A stretch of 41,461 bases of DNA from JAAYBY01 sp964465385 (GTDB lineage Bacteria > Bacillota > Clostridia > Saccharofermentanales > UBA5734). Within the stretch, counting starts at the first letter, position 1. Each line of letters opens with the position of its first letter. Positions 23,523 to 32,329 of this stretch are shown here, in pieces. Under the pieces are notes generated by a model, which saw only the letters and a program-made list of their open reading frames with translations, was not told the origin of the DNA and made no database searches. A program made the translations under genes and the position numbers. The DNA lies in contig CAYXIM010000004.1 of NCBI GenBank assembly GCA_964465385.1, positions 1-41,461 on the forward strand, in the 5' to 3' direction.

Positions 23523-24941
23523 ATGTTGCGCCTTTACAACACCAGAACCAGACAGAAAGAACCCTTTGTGCCACTTGAAGCAGGCAAGGTTAAAATGTAC
23601 ATCTGTGGACCGACGGTCTACGATTATTTCCACTTGGGCAATGCCCGCCCCTTCATCACCTATGACACCCTCCGCCGCTACCTGGAATACAGTGGTTACC
23701 AGGTCTCGTATGTGCAAAATTTCACGGATATTGATGACAAGATGATCCAGCGCGCCCAGGCAGAGGGTATCAGCATCGGTCAGCTGGCTGACCGTTTTAT
23801 TGCGGAATACTTCCATGACGCCGACCGCCTGAACATCCGGCGGGCCACGGCTCACCCCCGGGCGACACAGACCATGGACACCATCGTTGGCATGGTCCAA
23901 ACGCTGCAAAACCGTTCCTATGCCTATGAAACCGATGATGGGGTTTATTTTGATGTGGCCCGCTATGAAAACTACGGCCAGTTGTCACGCCACCGGCTCG
24001 ATGAACTGGCATCCGGTGACCGGGCCTTGCAACACGATGGGGCAGACAAACGAAGCCCCTTGGATTTCGTCTTGTGGAAAAAGAAAAAACCGGGTGAACC
24101 TTTCTGGCCCAGCCCCTGGGGAGACGGCCGGCCGGGCTGGCATATTGAATGTTCCGCCATGGTCCAAAAGCACCTGGGGGACACCATTGACATCCACGGT
24201 GGCGGACAGGATTTGATCTTCCCCCACCACGAAAATGAAATTGCCCAGAGCGAGGCAGCCACCGGTAAACCGTTTGTCCGCTACTGGCTGCACAATGGCT
24301 TCATCAATGTGGACCACGAAAAAATGAGCAAGTCAGACGGCAATTTTTTCACCGTCCGGGACCTGGTCCAGCACCACCCCTATGTGGTCTTGCGTTTTTT
24401 CATGCTCAGCAGCCATTACCGCATGCCCATTAATTTTTCAGCTGACTTGCTCCAGGCTGCTGAAAACGGCTGGAAGCGGATCACCACCTGCCTGGAACAT
24501 GCGGCTTTCGTCGCCCGGCATGCACCGGCAGACCCGGAAGCGGCTGGCCAGCAGGCATCACAAACCTTACAAGACGCCGTGGCGGCAGGGCATGTGGCCT
24601 TCAAAGAAGCCATGGACGATGACCTCAACACAGCCGACGCCATAGCTGTCCTTTTCGACCTGGTCCGGGCGGTCAACACGGCAGCGGCTGTTCCCGGTAT
24701 CGACGCCCCCGCATTGCGAGAGGCGTCAGAAGCGCTTACAAGCTGGCTGGATGTTCTGGGGCTCGATGTGGCACAGGACAAACAGGCCCTGCCCCAGCAG
24801 GTGCTGGACTGGGTGGCCGAGCGCACACAAGCCAAAGCACAAAAAGATTACGCCCGGGCGGATGCCCTGCGCCAGAAAATTCAGGAGCAGGGCTACACGG
24901 TTGAAGACACCCCGCAAGGGCCCAAGGTGATGCCCTCATGA
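23523..24941 (+). CDS. cysS: Cysteine--tRNA ligase
   Basis: A 472-residue class I aminoacyl-tRNA synthetase. Start ATG 23523 (MLRLYNTRTRQKEPF) is favoured by GGAGG at 23507-23511 and by family alignment over ATG 23490. It has the zinc-binding CGPTVYDYFHLGNARPF with the HIGH-type motif HLGN (about residues 38-41), the Cys of WHIECSAM and HGGGQDLIFPHHENE, and the KMSKS motif in EKMSKSDGNFF (about 266-276). The C-terminal part (about 370-472) is the usual tRNA-binding helical domain. It overlaps the mini-RNase III gene by 4 bases. Confidence 0.97.
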   Translation: MLRLYNTRTRQKEPFVPLEAGKVKMYICGPTVYDYFHLGNARPFITYDTLRRYLEYSGYQVSYVQNFTDIDDKMIQRAQAEGISIGQLADRFIAEYFHDADRLNIRRATAHPRATQTMDTIVGMVQTLQNRSYAYETDDGVYFDVARYENYGQLSRHRLDELASGDRALQHDGADKRSPLDFVLWKKKKPGEPFWPSPWGDGRPGWHIECSAMVQKHLGDTIDIHGGGQDLIFPHHENEIAQSEAATGKPFVRYWLHNGFINVDHEKMSKSDGNFFTVRDLVQHHPYVVLRFFMLSSHYRMPINFSADLLQAAENGWKRITTCLEHAAFVARHAPADPEAAGQQASQTLQDAVAAGHVAFKEAMDDDLNTADAIAVLFDLVRAVNTAAAVPGIDAPALREASEALTSWLDVLGLDVAQDKQALPQQVLDWVAERTQAKAQKDYARADALRQKIQEQGYTVEDTPQGPKVMPS

Positions 24942-25348
24942 TTGGACCGACCCTGACCCAGCATGGGCCGGATGTACCCGTTTCAACCCTGGCCTATATT
25001 GGCGACGCTGTCTATGAGCTCTATGCCCGCCTTTACGCCTGTAAACACTGCCAGGGCCGTTCGGGCCAGCTGCACCGTCATTCGGTTGAGCTGGTCAAGG
25101 CGCAAGCCCAGGCCCAAGCCGTGCGCCGGGTCATGCCCCTTTTAACCCCGGAAGAGCGGCTGGTTTTTCGCAGGGGGCGCAACAGCCAGCCCAACAGCCG
25201 GTCCAAGCACGCCTCGCTGGCCGATTACCTGTCGGCAACCGGTCTGGAGGCGGTCATCGGCTACCTGAGTTTGAAACAAGAGGAGCAGCGCCTTGATGAA
25301 CTGATGGCGGTGATTTTGGAGGAGCATACCGATGAACCGGGCACATAA
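24938..25348 (+). CDS. mrnC: Mini-ribonuclease III
   Basis: A 136-residue protein made of only the RNase III catalytic domain. LAYIGDAVYELYARLY holds the conserved Asp/Glu region, and FRRGRNSQPNSRSKHASLADYLSATGLEAVIGYLSL matches the second catalytic segment. MrnC matures 23S rRNA ends in Firmicutes. Position between cysS and rlmB is the conserved order. It overlaps cysS by 4 and rlmB by 17 bases. Confidence 0.93.
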   Translation: MIGPTLTQHGPDVPVSTLAYIGDAVYELYARLYACKHCQGRSGQLHRHSVELVKAQAQAQAVRRVMPLLTPEERLVFRRGRNSQPNSRSKHASLADYLSATGLEAVIGYLSLKQEEQRLDELMAVILEEHTDEPGT

Positions 25349-26201
25349 AAAAACAGGGCCTGCCGGACGGGACAAAAAGAGGCAGCCACGACCCAAACCC
25401 ACGGCGCAGCTTAAAAAACCCAGCCAGCCGCCGGAGGAAAACGACCGCCTGGAAGGGCGAAATGCCATCCAGGAGGCCTTGCGATCCGGCCGCACCATCC
25501 ACAAGCTGTGGGTGCAAAAACGCCAGCAAAAACCAGACCCCGTTCTGGCCCGCCTGATCGGACAGGTGGAGCAAACGGGGGCCCCTGTTTTAGAGGTGGA
25601 CCGGCAGGTCTTAGACCAGATGGCTCAGACCCAGGCCCACCAGGGCATCATTGCCCAGGTGGCGGCACATGACTATGTGTCCTTGCCGGATCTGCTTGCA
25701 GCCGCCCAGGCTCAAGCGGAGCAGCCTTTTTTGCTGGTCCTGGATGAGATCCAGGACAGCTACAACCTGGGGGCCATCTTGCGTGTGGCGGATGCAGCCG
25801 GTGTCCACGGCGTGATTATTCCCAGGCGCCGTTCGGTTGGCTTGAGCGCCGTTGTGGCCAAGGCTTCAGCAGGCGCCATGGAGCATGTGCCGGTTTGCCG
25901 GGTCAACAACATCAGCCAGACCCTGGACCAGCTCAAAGCACAGGGCTTTTGGATCACCGGAACCGACGCCGATGCACCACAACACTATCAAGATGCGGAC
26001 TGGACCGGTGCCCTGGCCATCCTGGTTGGCAGCGAGGGAAGCGGCATCAGCCCGGCCCTCAAAAAGCATTGTGACTTTCTGGTCTCCATCCCCATGAAAG
26101 GACGGGTCAATTCGTTAAATGCCGCCGTGGCAACGGCTGTGGTGGTGTTCGAAGCAGTCCGCCAGCGTGCCTTGCAGGAGAAAGCCGGCAACCATGACTG
26201 A
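25332..26201 (+). CDS. rlmB: 23S rRNA (guanosine-2'-O-)-methyltransferase, TrmH/RlmB family
   Basis: A 289-residue SPOUT methyltransferase. The first ~35 residues are a basic, Pro/Lys-rich tail; the substrate-binding domain begins at EGRNAIQEALRSGRTIHKLW. The catalytic knot has LVLDEIQDSYNLGAILRVAD (Asn/Arg motif 1), LVGSEGSGIS (motif 2) and VSIPMKGRVNSLNAAVATAV (motif 3). It likely methylates G2251 of 23S rRNA. ATG 25332 follows GGAGG (25319-25323). The gene overlaps mrnC upstream and its stop lies 8 bases inside the sigH coding region. Confidence 0.93.
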   Translation: MNRAHKKTGPAGRDKKRQPRPKPTAQLKKPSQPPEENDRLEGRNAIQEALRSGRTIHKLWVQKRQQKPDPVLARLIGQVEQTGAPVLEVDRQVLDQMAQTQAHQGIIAQVAAHDYVSLPDLLAAAQAQAEQPFLLVLDEIQDSYNLGAILRVADAAGVHGVIIPRRRSVGLSAVVAKASAGAMEHVPVCRVNNISQTLDQLKAQGFWITGTDADAPQHYQDADWTGALAILVGSEGSGISPALKKHCDFLVSIPMKGRVNSLNAAVATAVVVFEAVRQRALQEKAGNHD

Positions 26202-26820
26202 TCCCACCCCTGAAACCCTTTTGCTGGAGCGGGCTGGACAAGGCGACCGTCAGGCCGTTGATCAGCTGCTGACCCGCTACAAAAACCTGGTCCGCCAGAA
26301 GGCGTCCCTGATGGCTGTGGCTGGAGCCGACCGGGACGATGTCATTCAAGAAGGCATGATCGGCCTGTACCGGGCCATCCAAACCTACCAACCCGAAAAA
26401 AAAGTGCCCTTCCAGGCCTTTGCATCGGTTTGCATTTTGTCTCAGATCATCGATGCGGTCCGCCGGGCATCGCGCAACAAACACGAGATCCTCAACCGCT
26501 CCCTGTCTCTGGACCGGCCGCTTGCAGATGCAGACCCGGCCAGCCTGACCGGCCTGGATGTGGTGGCTGACCGTCACGGGGTCAACCCCGAGCAGGTGCT
26601 CTTGGACCAGGAAGGCATTTTGGACCTGGCCTCTTTCATCCAGGTTGATCTGAGTCAGATGGAGCGGCAAAGCTTGTTGTTGTTTTTGCAAGATCTGACC
26701 TATCAGCAAATCGCTGACACCTTGGGTGTGTCGCCCAAAACGGTGGACAATGCGCTGAGCCGGGCGCGACAGAAAATCAGGCGCTTCCGTTCGCAGCGCC
26801 TGCAGGCAAACGGAGGGTGA
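26194..26820 (+). CDS. sigH: RNA polymerase sigma-H factor (SigH/Spo0H family)
   Basis: A 208-residue sigma-70 family protein starting at ATG 26194, with AGGAG at 26176-26180. Region 2 includes DQLLTRYKNLVRQKASLMAV, DRDDVIQEGMIGLYRAIQTY and FQAFASVCILSQIIDAVRRA. Region 4 is LTYQQIADTLGVSPKTVDNALSRARQKIRR. Gene order cysE-cysS-mrnC-rlmB-sigH identifies it as the SigH orthologue that controls early sporulation and competence genes. The yacP gene usually found between rlmB and sigH is missing here. A lipoprotein gene follows after 4 bases. Confidence 0.92.
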   Translation: MTDPTPETLLLERAGQGDRQAVDQLLTRYKNLVRQKASLMAVAGADRDDVIQEGMIGLYRAIQTYQPEKKVPFQAFASVCILSQIIDAVRRASRNKHEILNRSLSLDRPLADADPASLTGLDVVADRHGVNPEQVLLDQEGILDLASFIQVDLSQMERQSLLLFLQDLTYQQIADTLGVSPKTVDNALSRARQKIRRFRSQRLQANGG

Positions 26821-26824
26821 TGTC

Positions 26825-28126
26825 ATGCGAAACGGTCTGCTGCGCCTGCTGTGCACACTTCTGGTGCTTGTGCTGCTGGTTCCGCTGTCCGCTTGCAGCG
26901 CGTCCGAAGCCTTTTTCTCCCCCCTGCTGGAGCAGCTCCAGCAGCTGATTCAGCGCCAGCCGGGAGCCCGGCAGCTGTCTGCCCACCAGCTGGTTCAAAA
27001 AATTGCGGACACCCTGCGTAACAGCAGCGATGTGACCAAAACCTATGAGAGCATCCCTGAAGCACAAAAAGACCAGCTGACGCTGGATCAGTTCCAGCAA
27101 TACCTGACCTTGCTGCGAAAAGGGATCCCCGGGTCCATCGTGTCTTTCTCCCTGATGACAGGCCATGAATTAGAAGAGGTTCAGGAAAGCATCCGCCAGC
27201 AGCTGCCGGATCAGGCAGACCTGATTGAAAGCCTGGTTGGTTTTTGGATCCATTACCGGGGGGTCGGTCAGTCTGAAAAACGGTTTGCGCTTTACGTGCA
27301 TCAGCAGGAGGGCCAGGCAGCGACCTTGTCCGGTGCCTGGATTCAACAGATCATTGACTTACACCAGTTTTCACTTTTGTATTTTGATGCCCTTAACCGG
27401 GCGGATCAGGAAGCCTTGACCTTTTTGCTGGGTGAGCAAGCCTATTCACCAGATATTTTGGCCATCCGTGCGGCCCGGCTCATCGCCTTTTACCGGGACA
27501 ACATCAATTCACAGACGGACGAGTTCTTGCTGACCCATGCGCGCATAGACAGCATCGGCTTTGAAGCCTTTGGTATCACCAACCCGGATGGCAGCCAGTC
27601 TGTCAGCCGCACCATGACCATGGTCCAGGCTGGCCCGGACCGTTACCAGGTGATTGATGTGTTGCCTGAAACAGTTCACAGCGAAGACCTGATCGTCTTG
27701 TACGACAGCAAACAGCTTTTTGTCTTTGGCCAGGAAGACGAGGCGAACGACCAGGTGCGATCAGGAGACCTGGAAAGCATCATCGGGACGCCGCTGCTCC
27801 ATGACGACCGGGTCTGCCAGACCCTGGCGTCGGGGATCCAGAAGATGGAGCTGACCTACGGCCCGCTTCGCCTCAAGGCAGAAGGGACCTGCTTCAGGCA
27901 CAGCCGCTGGAGTGGGCGGGTGACGGAAATCGAGCTTATCGAGACCGCCTGCAGCATCGGTTCAGGCCTGCATCCCAACGTGTCAGTGGAGCGGCTCTTG
28001 ACCTTGTATCCCTTCGCGCGGGAAGCCGGTTACACCATCTCGGGGCAGTCCGATCAGGGGCGGGTTCAAATTCGCTTTGTGGTTGACGGGGACCGGGTGA
28101 AACAGATTATCCTGGCTTACGCGTAG
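26825..28126 (+). CDS. Predicted lipoprotein of unknown function
   Basis: A 433-residue protein with a lipoprotein signal: basic MRNGLLR, a hydrophobic stretch and the lipobox LSAC with Cys at 24. The mature part is soluble and largely helical in its first half (Gln-rich LLEQLQQLIQRQPGARQ), then mixed. I do not recognise a family. It begins 4 bases after sigH with GGAGG at 26813-26817, so it is probably co-expressed with the sigma factor. Its end overlaps by 10 bases the end of the convergent phosphatase gene. The mature protein should sit on the outer face of the membrane. Confidence 0.8.
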   Translation: MRNGLLRLLCTLLVLVLLVPLSACSASEAFFSPLLEQLQQLIQRQPGARQLSAHQLVQKIADTLRNSSDVTKTYESIPEAQKDQLTLDQFQQYLTLLRKGIPGSIVSFSLMTGHELEEVQESIRQQLPDQADLIESLVGFWIHYRGVGQSEKRFALYVHQQEGQAATLSGAWIQQIIDLHQFSLLYFDALNRADQEALTFLLGEQAYSPDILAIRAARLIAFYRDNINSQTDEFLLTHARIDSIGFEAFGITNPDGSQSVSRTMTMVQAGPDRYQVIDVLPETVHSEDLIVLYDSKQLFVFGQEDEANDQVRSGDLESIIGTPLLHDDRVCQTLASGIQKMELTYGPLRLKAEGTCFRHSRWSGRVTEIELIETACSIGSGLHPNVSVERLLTLYPFAREAGYTISGQSDQGRVQIRFVVDGDRVKQIILAYA

Positions 28127-28890
28127 GGGCAGTCCGGGTCCAGCAGCAAGGCTTTGAGCTGATCCTGCACAGCAGCGGTCACCTGGCAGGCCTCAAGGTA
28201 ACGGCTGACCGTTCCGTGCTTGTGAACCAGGTGATCCAGCGTTTTCTCCATGTAGTGAGCCGGTGTCATCAAAAAACGCTGGTGGCTTTCCGGGATACGG
28301 TCCGCATTCAGATCAAACCAGGGCTGCAAGCGTTTTTCACTGATGGCATAATCAGATACGATGTGCGCTCGGGGGACATCGGCCAGCAGCAAGAGCAGGG
28401 CCGAGATCAGGCCGGTCCGGTCTTTGCCGTGTGAGCAGTGAAACAGCCGGGCGCCGCAGTGTGTCATGGCCAACGTGTGCATGACACGCCCGATTTTTTC
28501 TTGCTCATAGTCGATCATGTACAGGTAAAGGTCGACCAGCTCGGGCCTTCTCAGTTGCTCGCTGTAAAAGAGGCGTTCCAGCTGGTTCATGTGGCTGTCC
28601 AGGTTGCGGCCCAAGAGGGCAATGTTGCTGTAGGCAAGGTCGGGCAAGTCAGCCAACGGGTAAGGGGTCTGGTCAATTTCACTGGGGCTCCGAAGGTCGA
28701 TAATCTGTTTGACGGGTAAATCGCGCAAGTGCGCCACCTCATCGCTGTTCAACCGCACCGGCGCATCAGAACGCAAAAACCGTCCATGGACGGTTGTCTG
28801 GCCTCCCCGGGTGGGAAAGCCACCCAGGTCTCGAATGTTATAAAGCGTTTGAAAAGAAGAAAAATCCAAGGGCTTGTTTGTGGCTGTCAT
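28117..28890 (-). CDS. Tyrosine-protein phosphatase (Y_phosphatase3 family)
   Basis: A 257-residue member of the tyrosine/serine phosphatase family. The active-site loop C-X5-R is FHCSHGKDRTGLISALLL (about residues 150-167), with Cys nucleophile and the KDRTG form typical of this family. The N-terminus NIRDLGGFPTRGGQTTVHGR is also characteristic, as is LRSPSEI. It dephosphorylates protein tyrosine/serine or possibly phosphoinositides. ATG 28890 has AAGGAG 11 bases upstream. The gene is divergent from the DUF188 gene. Confidence 0.9.
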   Translation of the reverse strand: MTATNKPLDFSSFQTLYNIRDLGGFPTRGGQTTVHGRFLRSDAPVRLNSDEVAHLRDLPVKQIIDLRSPSEIDQTPYPLADLPDLAYSNIALLGRNLDSHMNQLERLFYSEQLRRPELVDLYLYMIDYEQEKIGRVMHTLAMTHCGARLFHCSHGKDRTGLISALLLLLADVPRAHIVSDYAISEKRLQPWFDLNADRIPESHQRFLMTPAHYMEKTLDHLVHKHGTVSRYLEACQVTAAVQDQLKALLLDPDCPYA

Positions 28891-28987
28891 CTGTTTTTGA
28901 CTCCTTCAAGAGGGCAGCCGGTGTGGCTTGCAGCGCATGTGTACGCTACAATTATAGCATGAAAGTTAAAAAGGGGTGTTTGCTGTC

Positions 28988-29461
28988 ATGACCTCGCCTG
29001 CCGGCACCAGCAGGCCGCCAGCCATCCATGTGGATGCAGATGCGTGCCCGGCACAGGTGCGCCACCTTCTGGAGGAGGCTGCTCAAAAAAGAGACCTGAC
29101 CCTTGTTTTTTACAGTGACGAAAGCCATGAAATCTGGCCAGCTTATGGGTCAGCCAGGCAGGTGGCTGGCGGACCGGATGCGGTGGACCTGGCCCTGGTT
29201 GCTGAGCTTGAAGCAAAAGACCTGGTGGTGACACAAGATTATGGCCTGGCGGCTTTGGCCCTGGCTAAAAAAGCACGGGCCATCCACCCTGATGGGTGGC
29301 TGTATACCGCATTCAACATCGATCGGTTGCTCCACGAACGACACCTGTCGGCCAAGCAACGGCGGGCCGGCCAGCGCGTGTCAGGACCCAGTAAACGGAC
29401 CGAAAAAGAAAGCAGGCGTTTTGCGCGACAACTCCAGGCACTGCTTGACGGTTGTGCTTAA
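28988..29461 (+). CDS. YaiI/YqxD family (DUF188) protein
   Basis: A 157-residue protein of the UPF0178 family, related to NYN/PIN-like nucleases. Hallmarks: IHVDADACPAQVRHLLEEAA, GPDAVDLALVAEL, DLVVTQDYGLAALALAKKA and the basic C-terminus RLLHERHLSAKQRRAG. The acidic residues suggest metal-dependent RNA cleavage, but the function is not established. Start ATG 28988 has AAAAAGGGG at 28968-28976; an in-frame GTG at 28976 overlaps that site. It abuts the convergent PHP gene. Confidence 0.87.
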   Translation: MTSPAGTSRPPAIHVDADACPAQVRHLLEEAAQKRDLTLVFYSDESHEIWPAYGSARQVAGGPDAVDLALVAELEAKDLVVTQDYGLAALALAKKARAIHPDGWLYTAFNIDRLLHERHLSAKQRRAGQRVSGPSKRTEKESRRFARQLQALLDGCA

Positions 29462-30196
29462 TCAGGGGTTTTTCAGATCAGCTGCTTTTCCTTTTTGGAA
29501 CAAATAGGCTTTAAAGGCTTCTGGGGAGCGGTTGATAATCAGCTCTTGGGGGACACCGGCTTCACGAACCAGTGCCTGAGCCAGGGCCAGGTCACCGACA
29601 TTCACGCTGACGTGGGCGTCGCTGTTGAGCACCAGGCCGACCTGCTGCCGGGCTGCTTCCTGGGCAATTTCCAGACAGGGGCCGTAGCTGCCTTTGCGAG
29701 ACCCCTCAAACGAGCTGTTGTTGATTTCAATAAGCGTGTTGGTCTGCCGGGCGCCACGCACAAACGCTTGGGCATCCAGGGCAAAAGCCGGGTTGCCCGG
29801 GTGGCCGATGATGTCTACAAAATCATGTTCCATGACCGCCAGCAGCCCTTCGGTGTGGTCGGTCCGGTTGGACGGCTTCATGACCAGGTCATGGTAGCTG
29901 GCGATGATGACATCCAGGCCGCGAATCCAGCTGCTTTCAATATCCAGGTTGCCCTGGTAGTCCAAAATGTTGGCTTCAATACCCCGGAGCAGCTCGATGC
30001 CGTGCAGGCGGCGAGGCAGCATATTCAAGGCTGCAAAATGAATCCAGGACGGCCCGCCTGGAATAGCGGGTCCATGGTCGGTGATGGCGATCATCTCAAG
30101 TCCAACAGCAGCGGCCTGCCTGGCGTTTTCCTCAATGGTGCTGTAGGCGTGTCCGCTGGCAACAGAGTGGATGTGCAAGTCTACCGTGTGTTTCAT
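29462..30196 (-). CDS. PHP domain phosphoesterase (YcdX family)
   Basis: A 244-residue PHP-fold hydrolase starting at ATG 30196, with AAGGAAGG upstream. Metal-binding motifs are DLHIHSVASGHAYST (residues 6-20), ITDHGPA (about 38-44), GIEANILDY, IIGHPGNP and LNSDAHVS. Such proteins are trinuclear zinc phosphatases; YcdX-type substrates are unclear. The gene lies between a DUF188 gene and a divergent isomerase-like gene. Confidence 0.9.
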   Translation of the reverse strand: MKHTVDLHIHSVASGHAYSTIEENARQAAAVGLEMIAITDHGPAIPGGPSWIHFAALNMLPRRLHGIELLRGIEANILDYQGNLDIESSWIRGLDVIIASYHDLVMKPSNRTDHTEGLLAVMEHDFVDIIGHPGNPAFALDAQAFVRGARQTNTLIEINNSSFEGSRKGSYGPCLEIAQEAARQQVGLVLNSDAHVSVNVGDLALAQALVREAGVPQELIINRSPEAFKAYLFQKGKAADLKNP

Positions 30197-30375
30197 ATCT
30201 TTGCCTTCCTTTCTGCTCTGACAACATCCCATTATAGGACAGGCCGGTCAGCAATGCAAAGAGCCGGTATCGCGTGGCTTACAAAAACCCTGACCCTGGC
30301 TGCTTTCAGGGCGATCGGACAGCCGCAAACGTGTTACACTGCTGGTATAAGCCAGTAGAAGGAGGTGCGGTCAAC

Positions 30376-31698
30376 GTGAAGATCGGGTTTGCTCTTTTGA
30401 CCCATACGGATTATGACAACCCGCTTGCCCGGCATCTGGTTGGTCAGGCCGTGAGCGGGCTGCAAAAAGCAGGTGTGGAGCTTGTGGTGTCTGCTCCCTT
30501 AACCAGCCAGGATGGTGCTGTTGAGGCCAGCCTTTCTTTTTTAGGCCAGGATGTTGACGGGGTCATTTTGTTCTTGGCTTCCTGGATGGAATGCCCGGTT
30601 CCCATGACGCTTGTCCAGGAGCTGGGCCACCTGCCCCTGCTTTTGTGGGGGACGCCCATGGTCCTGGTTGATGGCATCAAGCAAAGCACGGGTTCCTATG
30701 TGTCCTTTGCCATGTTTCAAGGTGTCCTTGAGCGCCTGGGGCAACGGGCCAACCGCTTGCTGGGTTCGCCGGATGATGAGCAGACCTTGCAGCAGGCACG
30801 TTCCTTTTGCCGCACGGCGGCTGCGATTAAACGCATGAAGCGCAGCCGGGTTGCGCTTGTGGGCTACAGCGCCATGGGCATCTATCCAGGCACGTTCGAT
30901 CACCTGATGTTGCGCAGGCACCTGGGCCCGGAGGTGGTCCACCTGGATACCTATTCGGTGATCAGGCGCGCCGAGCAACTCAGTGATGCTGCGGTGAACG
31001 AGCAAGTGGGCTGGCTTCATGAAACAACGTCCTTTGCCGAAGCCGTGACAGACCAGGACATCGCGCGGGCTGCTCGCCTGGCTGCCGCGCTGCAAGAACT
31101 GACCAAAGAGCTGGCGGTGCAGGCGATCAATGTCAAATGTCAGCCGGAATTTTCCAAAGAATACGGTGCCGTTGCCTGTGTGCCTGTTTCCGCGCTGGCT
31201 GACCAGGGTTTGGTCAGCTCTTGCGAAGGAGACATGCTCTGCACCGTTTCCATGCTCTTGTTGCACCTGCTTTCCGGGCAGGTGGCAGGTTATGGGGACA
31301 GCATCAACCACCAGGGGCAGGTACTGACCTTATCGGCTTGCGGGTTCATGCCCTATACCTTTGCAGACCGTGAGGATCGGCTGGTCTGCCCTTTCATGGA
31401 ACATCCGGGTTTTCAAGGGATTCAAAACAGCTTTGTGGCCAGGCCTGGGGAGATGACTGTCATCCGCTTCATCGAGGACATCGGCTCGTTCAGGTTACTG
31501 GCCTTTACCGGGCAAGCGCTGCCGACCAGCGCCCTGCGCCAGGGCATCATGCCCAGCGTGGACCTGGAGGTGTCCGGCTCCATGGACCGGCTGGTCTCTT
31601 GCTACAACGGCCAGCATTACGCGTTCGTGTATGGCAACTGGATGGAAGAGCTGATCCGTTATGGCCACCTGACCGGTGTTGACCTGATAACCGTGTGA
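30376..31698 (+). CDS. L-fucose/L-arabinose isomerase family protein
   Basis: A 440-residue protein starting at GTG 30376 after the strong site AAGGAGGTG (30359-30367). The pattern (DVDGVILFLASWMECPVPMT, LLLWGTPM, VALVGYSAMGIYPGTFDHLM, INVKCQPEFSKEYGAVACVP, SCEGDMLCTVSMLLLHLLSG and the metal-site residues in that Glu/Asp region) matches the fucose isomerase-like family. These enzymes convert aldoses to ketoses, using Mn2+, in deoxy-sugar or pentose use. No fucose kinase, aldolase or transporter is adjacent, so the substrate cannot be fixed from context. Confidence 0.82.
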   Translation: MKIGFALLTHTDYDNPLARHLVGQAVSGLQKAGVELVVSAPLTSQDGAVEASLSFLGQDVDGVILFLASWMECPVPMTLVQELGHLPLLLWGTPMVLVDGIKQSTGSYVSFAMFQGVLERLGQRANRLLGSPDDEQTLQQARSFCRTAAAIKRMKRSRVALVGYSAMGIYPGTFDHLMLRRHLGPEVVHLDTYSVIRRAEQLSDAAVNEQVGWLHETTSFAEAVTDQDIARAARLAAALQELTKELAVQAINVKCQPEFSKEYGAVACVPVSALADQGLVSSCEGDMLCTVSMLLLHLLSGQVAGYGDSINHQGQVLTLSACGFMPYTFADREDRLVCPFMEHPGFQGIQNSFVARPGEMTVIRFIEDIGSFRLLAFTGQALPTSALRQGIMPSVDLEVSGSMDRLVSCYNGQHYAFVYGNWMEELIRYGHLTGVDLITV

Positions 31699-31738
31699 CG
31701 CGCTTTTTGGACAGGCCGAAGGATCCGAAAAAAGGCGG

Positions 31739-31767
31739 TTGACAGGACCGCGTCTTTCGACTAACAT
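31739..31767 (+). promoter_or_regulatory. Promoter of tRNA-Arg
   Basis: A perfect -35 box TTGACA (31739-31744), 17-base spacer and TAACAT (31762-31767), 13 bases before the tRNA 5' end. Confidence 0.65.
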
Positions 31768-31780
31768 AATTCATGCACAT

Positions 31781-31857
<77 letters not shown>

Positions 31858-31859
31858 CG

Positions 31860-31894
31860 AAAAACCCCTGATAACACTGCGTTACAGGGGTTTT
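31860..31894 (+). terminator. Intrinsic terminator after tRNA-Arg
   Basis: AAAACCCCTG (31861-31870) and CAGGGGTTTT (31885-31894) pair perfectly over 10 bp; the 14-base loop can itself close with TAAC/GTTA. The T run ends the tRNA transcript. The symmetric A/T flanks could also let it work on the other strand. Confidence 0.85.
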
Positions 31895-31913
31895 CCCTTG
31901 CGGTAAAAGGAAG

Positions 31914-31934
31914 AAAAAACCCCCGGGCTGGGGG
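31914..31934 (-). terminator. Intrinsic terminator facing left
   Basis: On the - strand CCCCC (31934-31930), AGCCC and GGGGG (31924-31920) are followed by TTTTTT (31919-31914). It would stop a leftward transcript, but no credible - strand gene lies to its right. It may block antisense transcription into the tRNA. Confidence 0.6.
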
Positions 31935-32029
31935 CATCAAGGCTTTGATCTGCCAGTTGTCTGAATCTAAAACCAGGCGGCGAAGCCCATCTCTGCAGCA
32001 AAAAGCCGACACACGGGTTTGACAGTCAA

Positions 32030-32058
32030 TTGAATGTTTCGGATAAAAGAAATATAAT
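32030..32058 (+). promoter_or_regulatory. Promoter of the membrane LuxR-type regulator
   Basis: TTGAAT at 32030-32035 and TATAAT at 32053-32058 are separated by exactly 17 bases. Just upstream, TTGACAGTCAA (32019-32029) is a small dyad that could be an operator. The resulting leader is about 275 bases, with no convincing gene in it. Confidence 0.65.
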
Positions 32059-32223
32059 AAAAGCGACCCACTCGTCTGTGCGGAAATCAGCATGGAACAC
32101 ATCAGCGTAAAAGAAACAACGGCATGTTGAGACTTGACTACCCGGATGGTTTTTATCACGGTAGAAACGGCGCTTAACGGGTGTTTGTAAACATTCAACC
32201 ATATGCTTGATTTTGAAAGATGT

Positions 32224-32329
32224 TGTCCGACCGGCAGGTTGCGAAAAAAGAAGCCATCAAGTCTATCCTGGCAGCAGGATCATTCAGGTGTCCAGGGCAG
32301 TGGTTGTCGCCCAACCTGTCTGTCGGACA
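32224..32329 (+). promoter_or_regulatory. Predicted branched RNA structure in the leader of the LuxR-type gene
   Basis: TGTCCGACCGGCAGG (32224-32238) pairs with CCTGTCTGTCGGACA (32315-32329) at 13 of 15 positions. The enclosed 76 bases hold a 6-bp hairpin (ATCCTG 32265-32270 with CAGGAT 32275-32280) and a GGGC/GCCC hairpin (32295-32298 with 32309-32312). The closing helix ends at the ribosome site AAGGAGG (32329-32335). The shape is a three-way junction, as in many cis-regulatory RNAs. No known riboswitch class is recognised. Confidence 0.45.
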
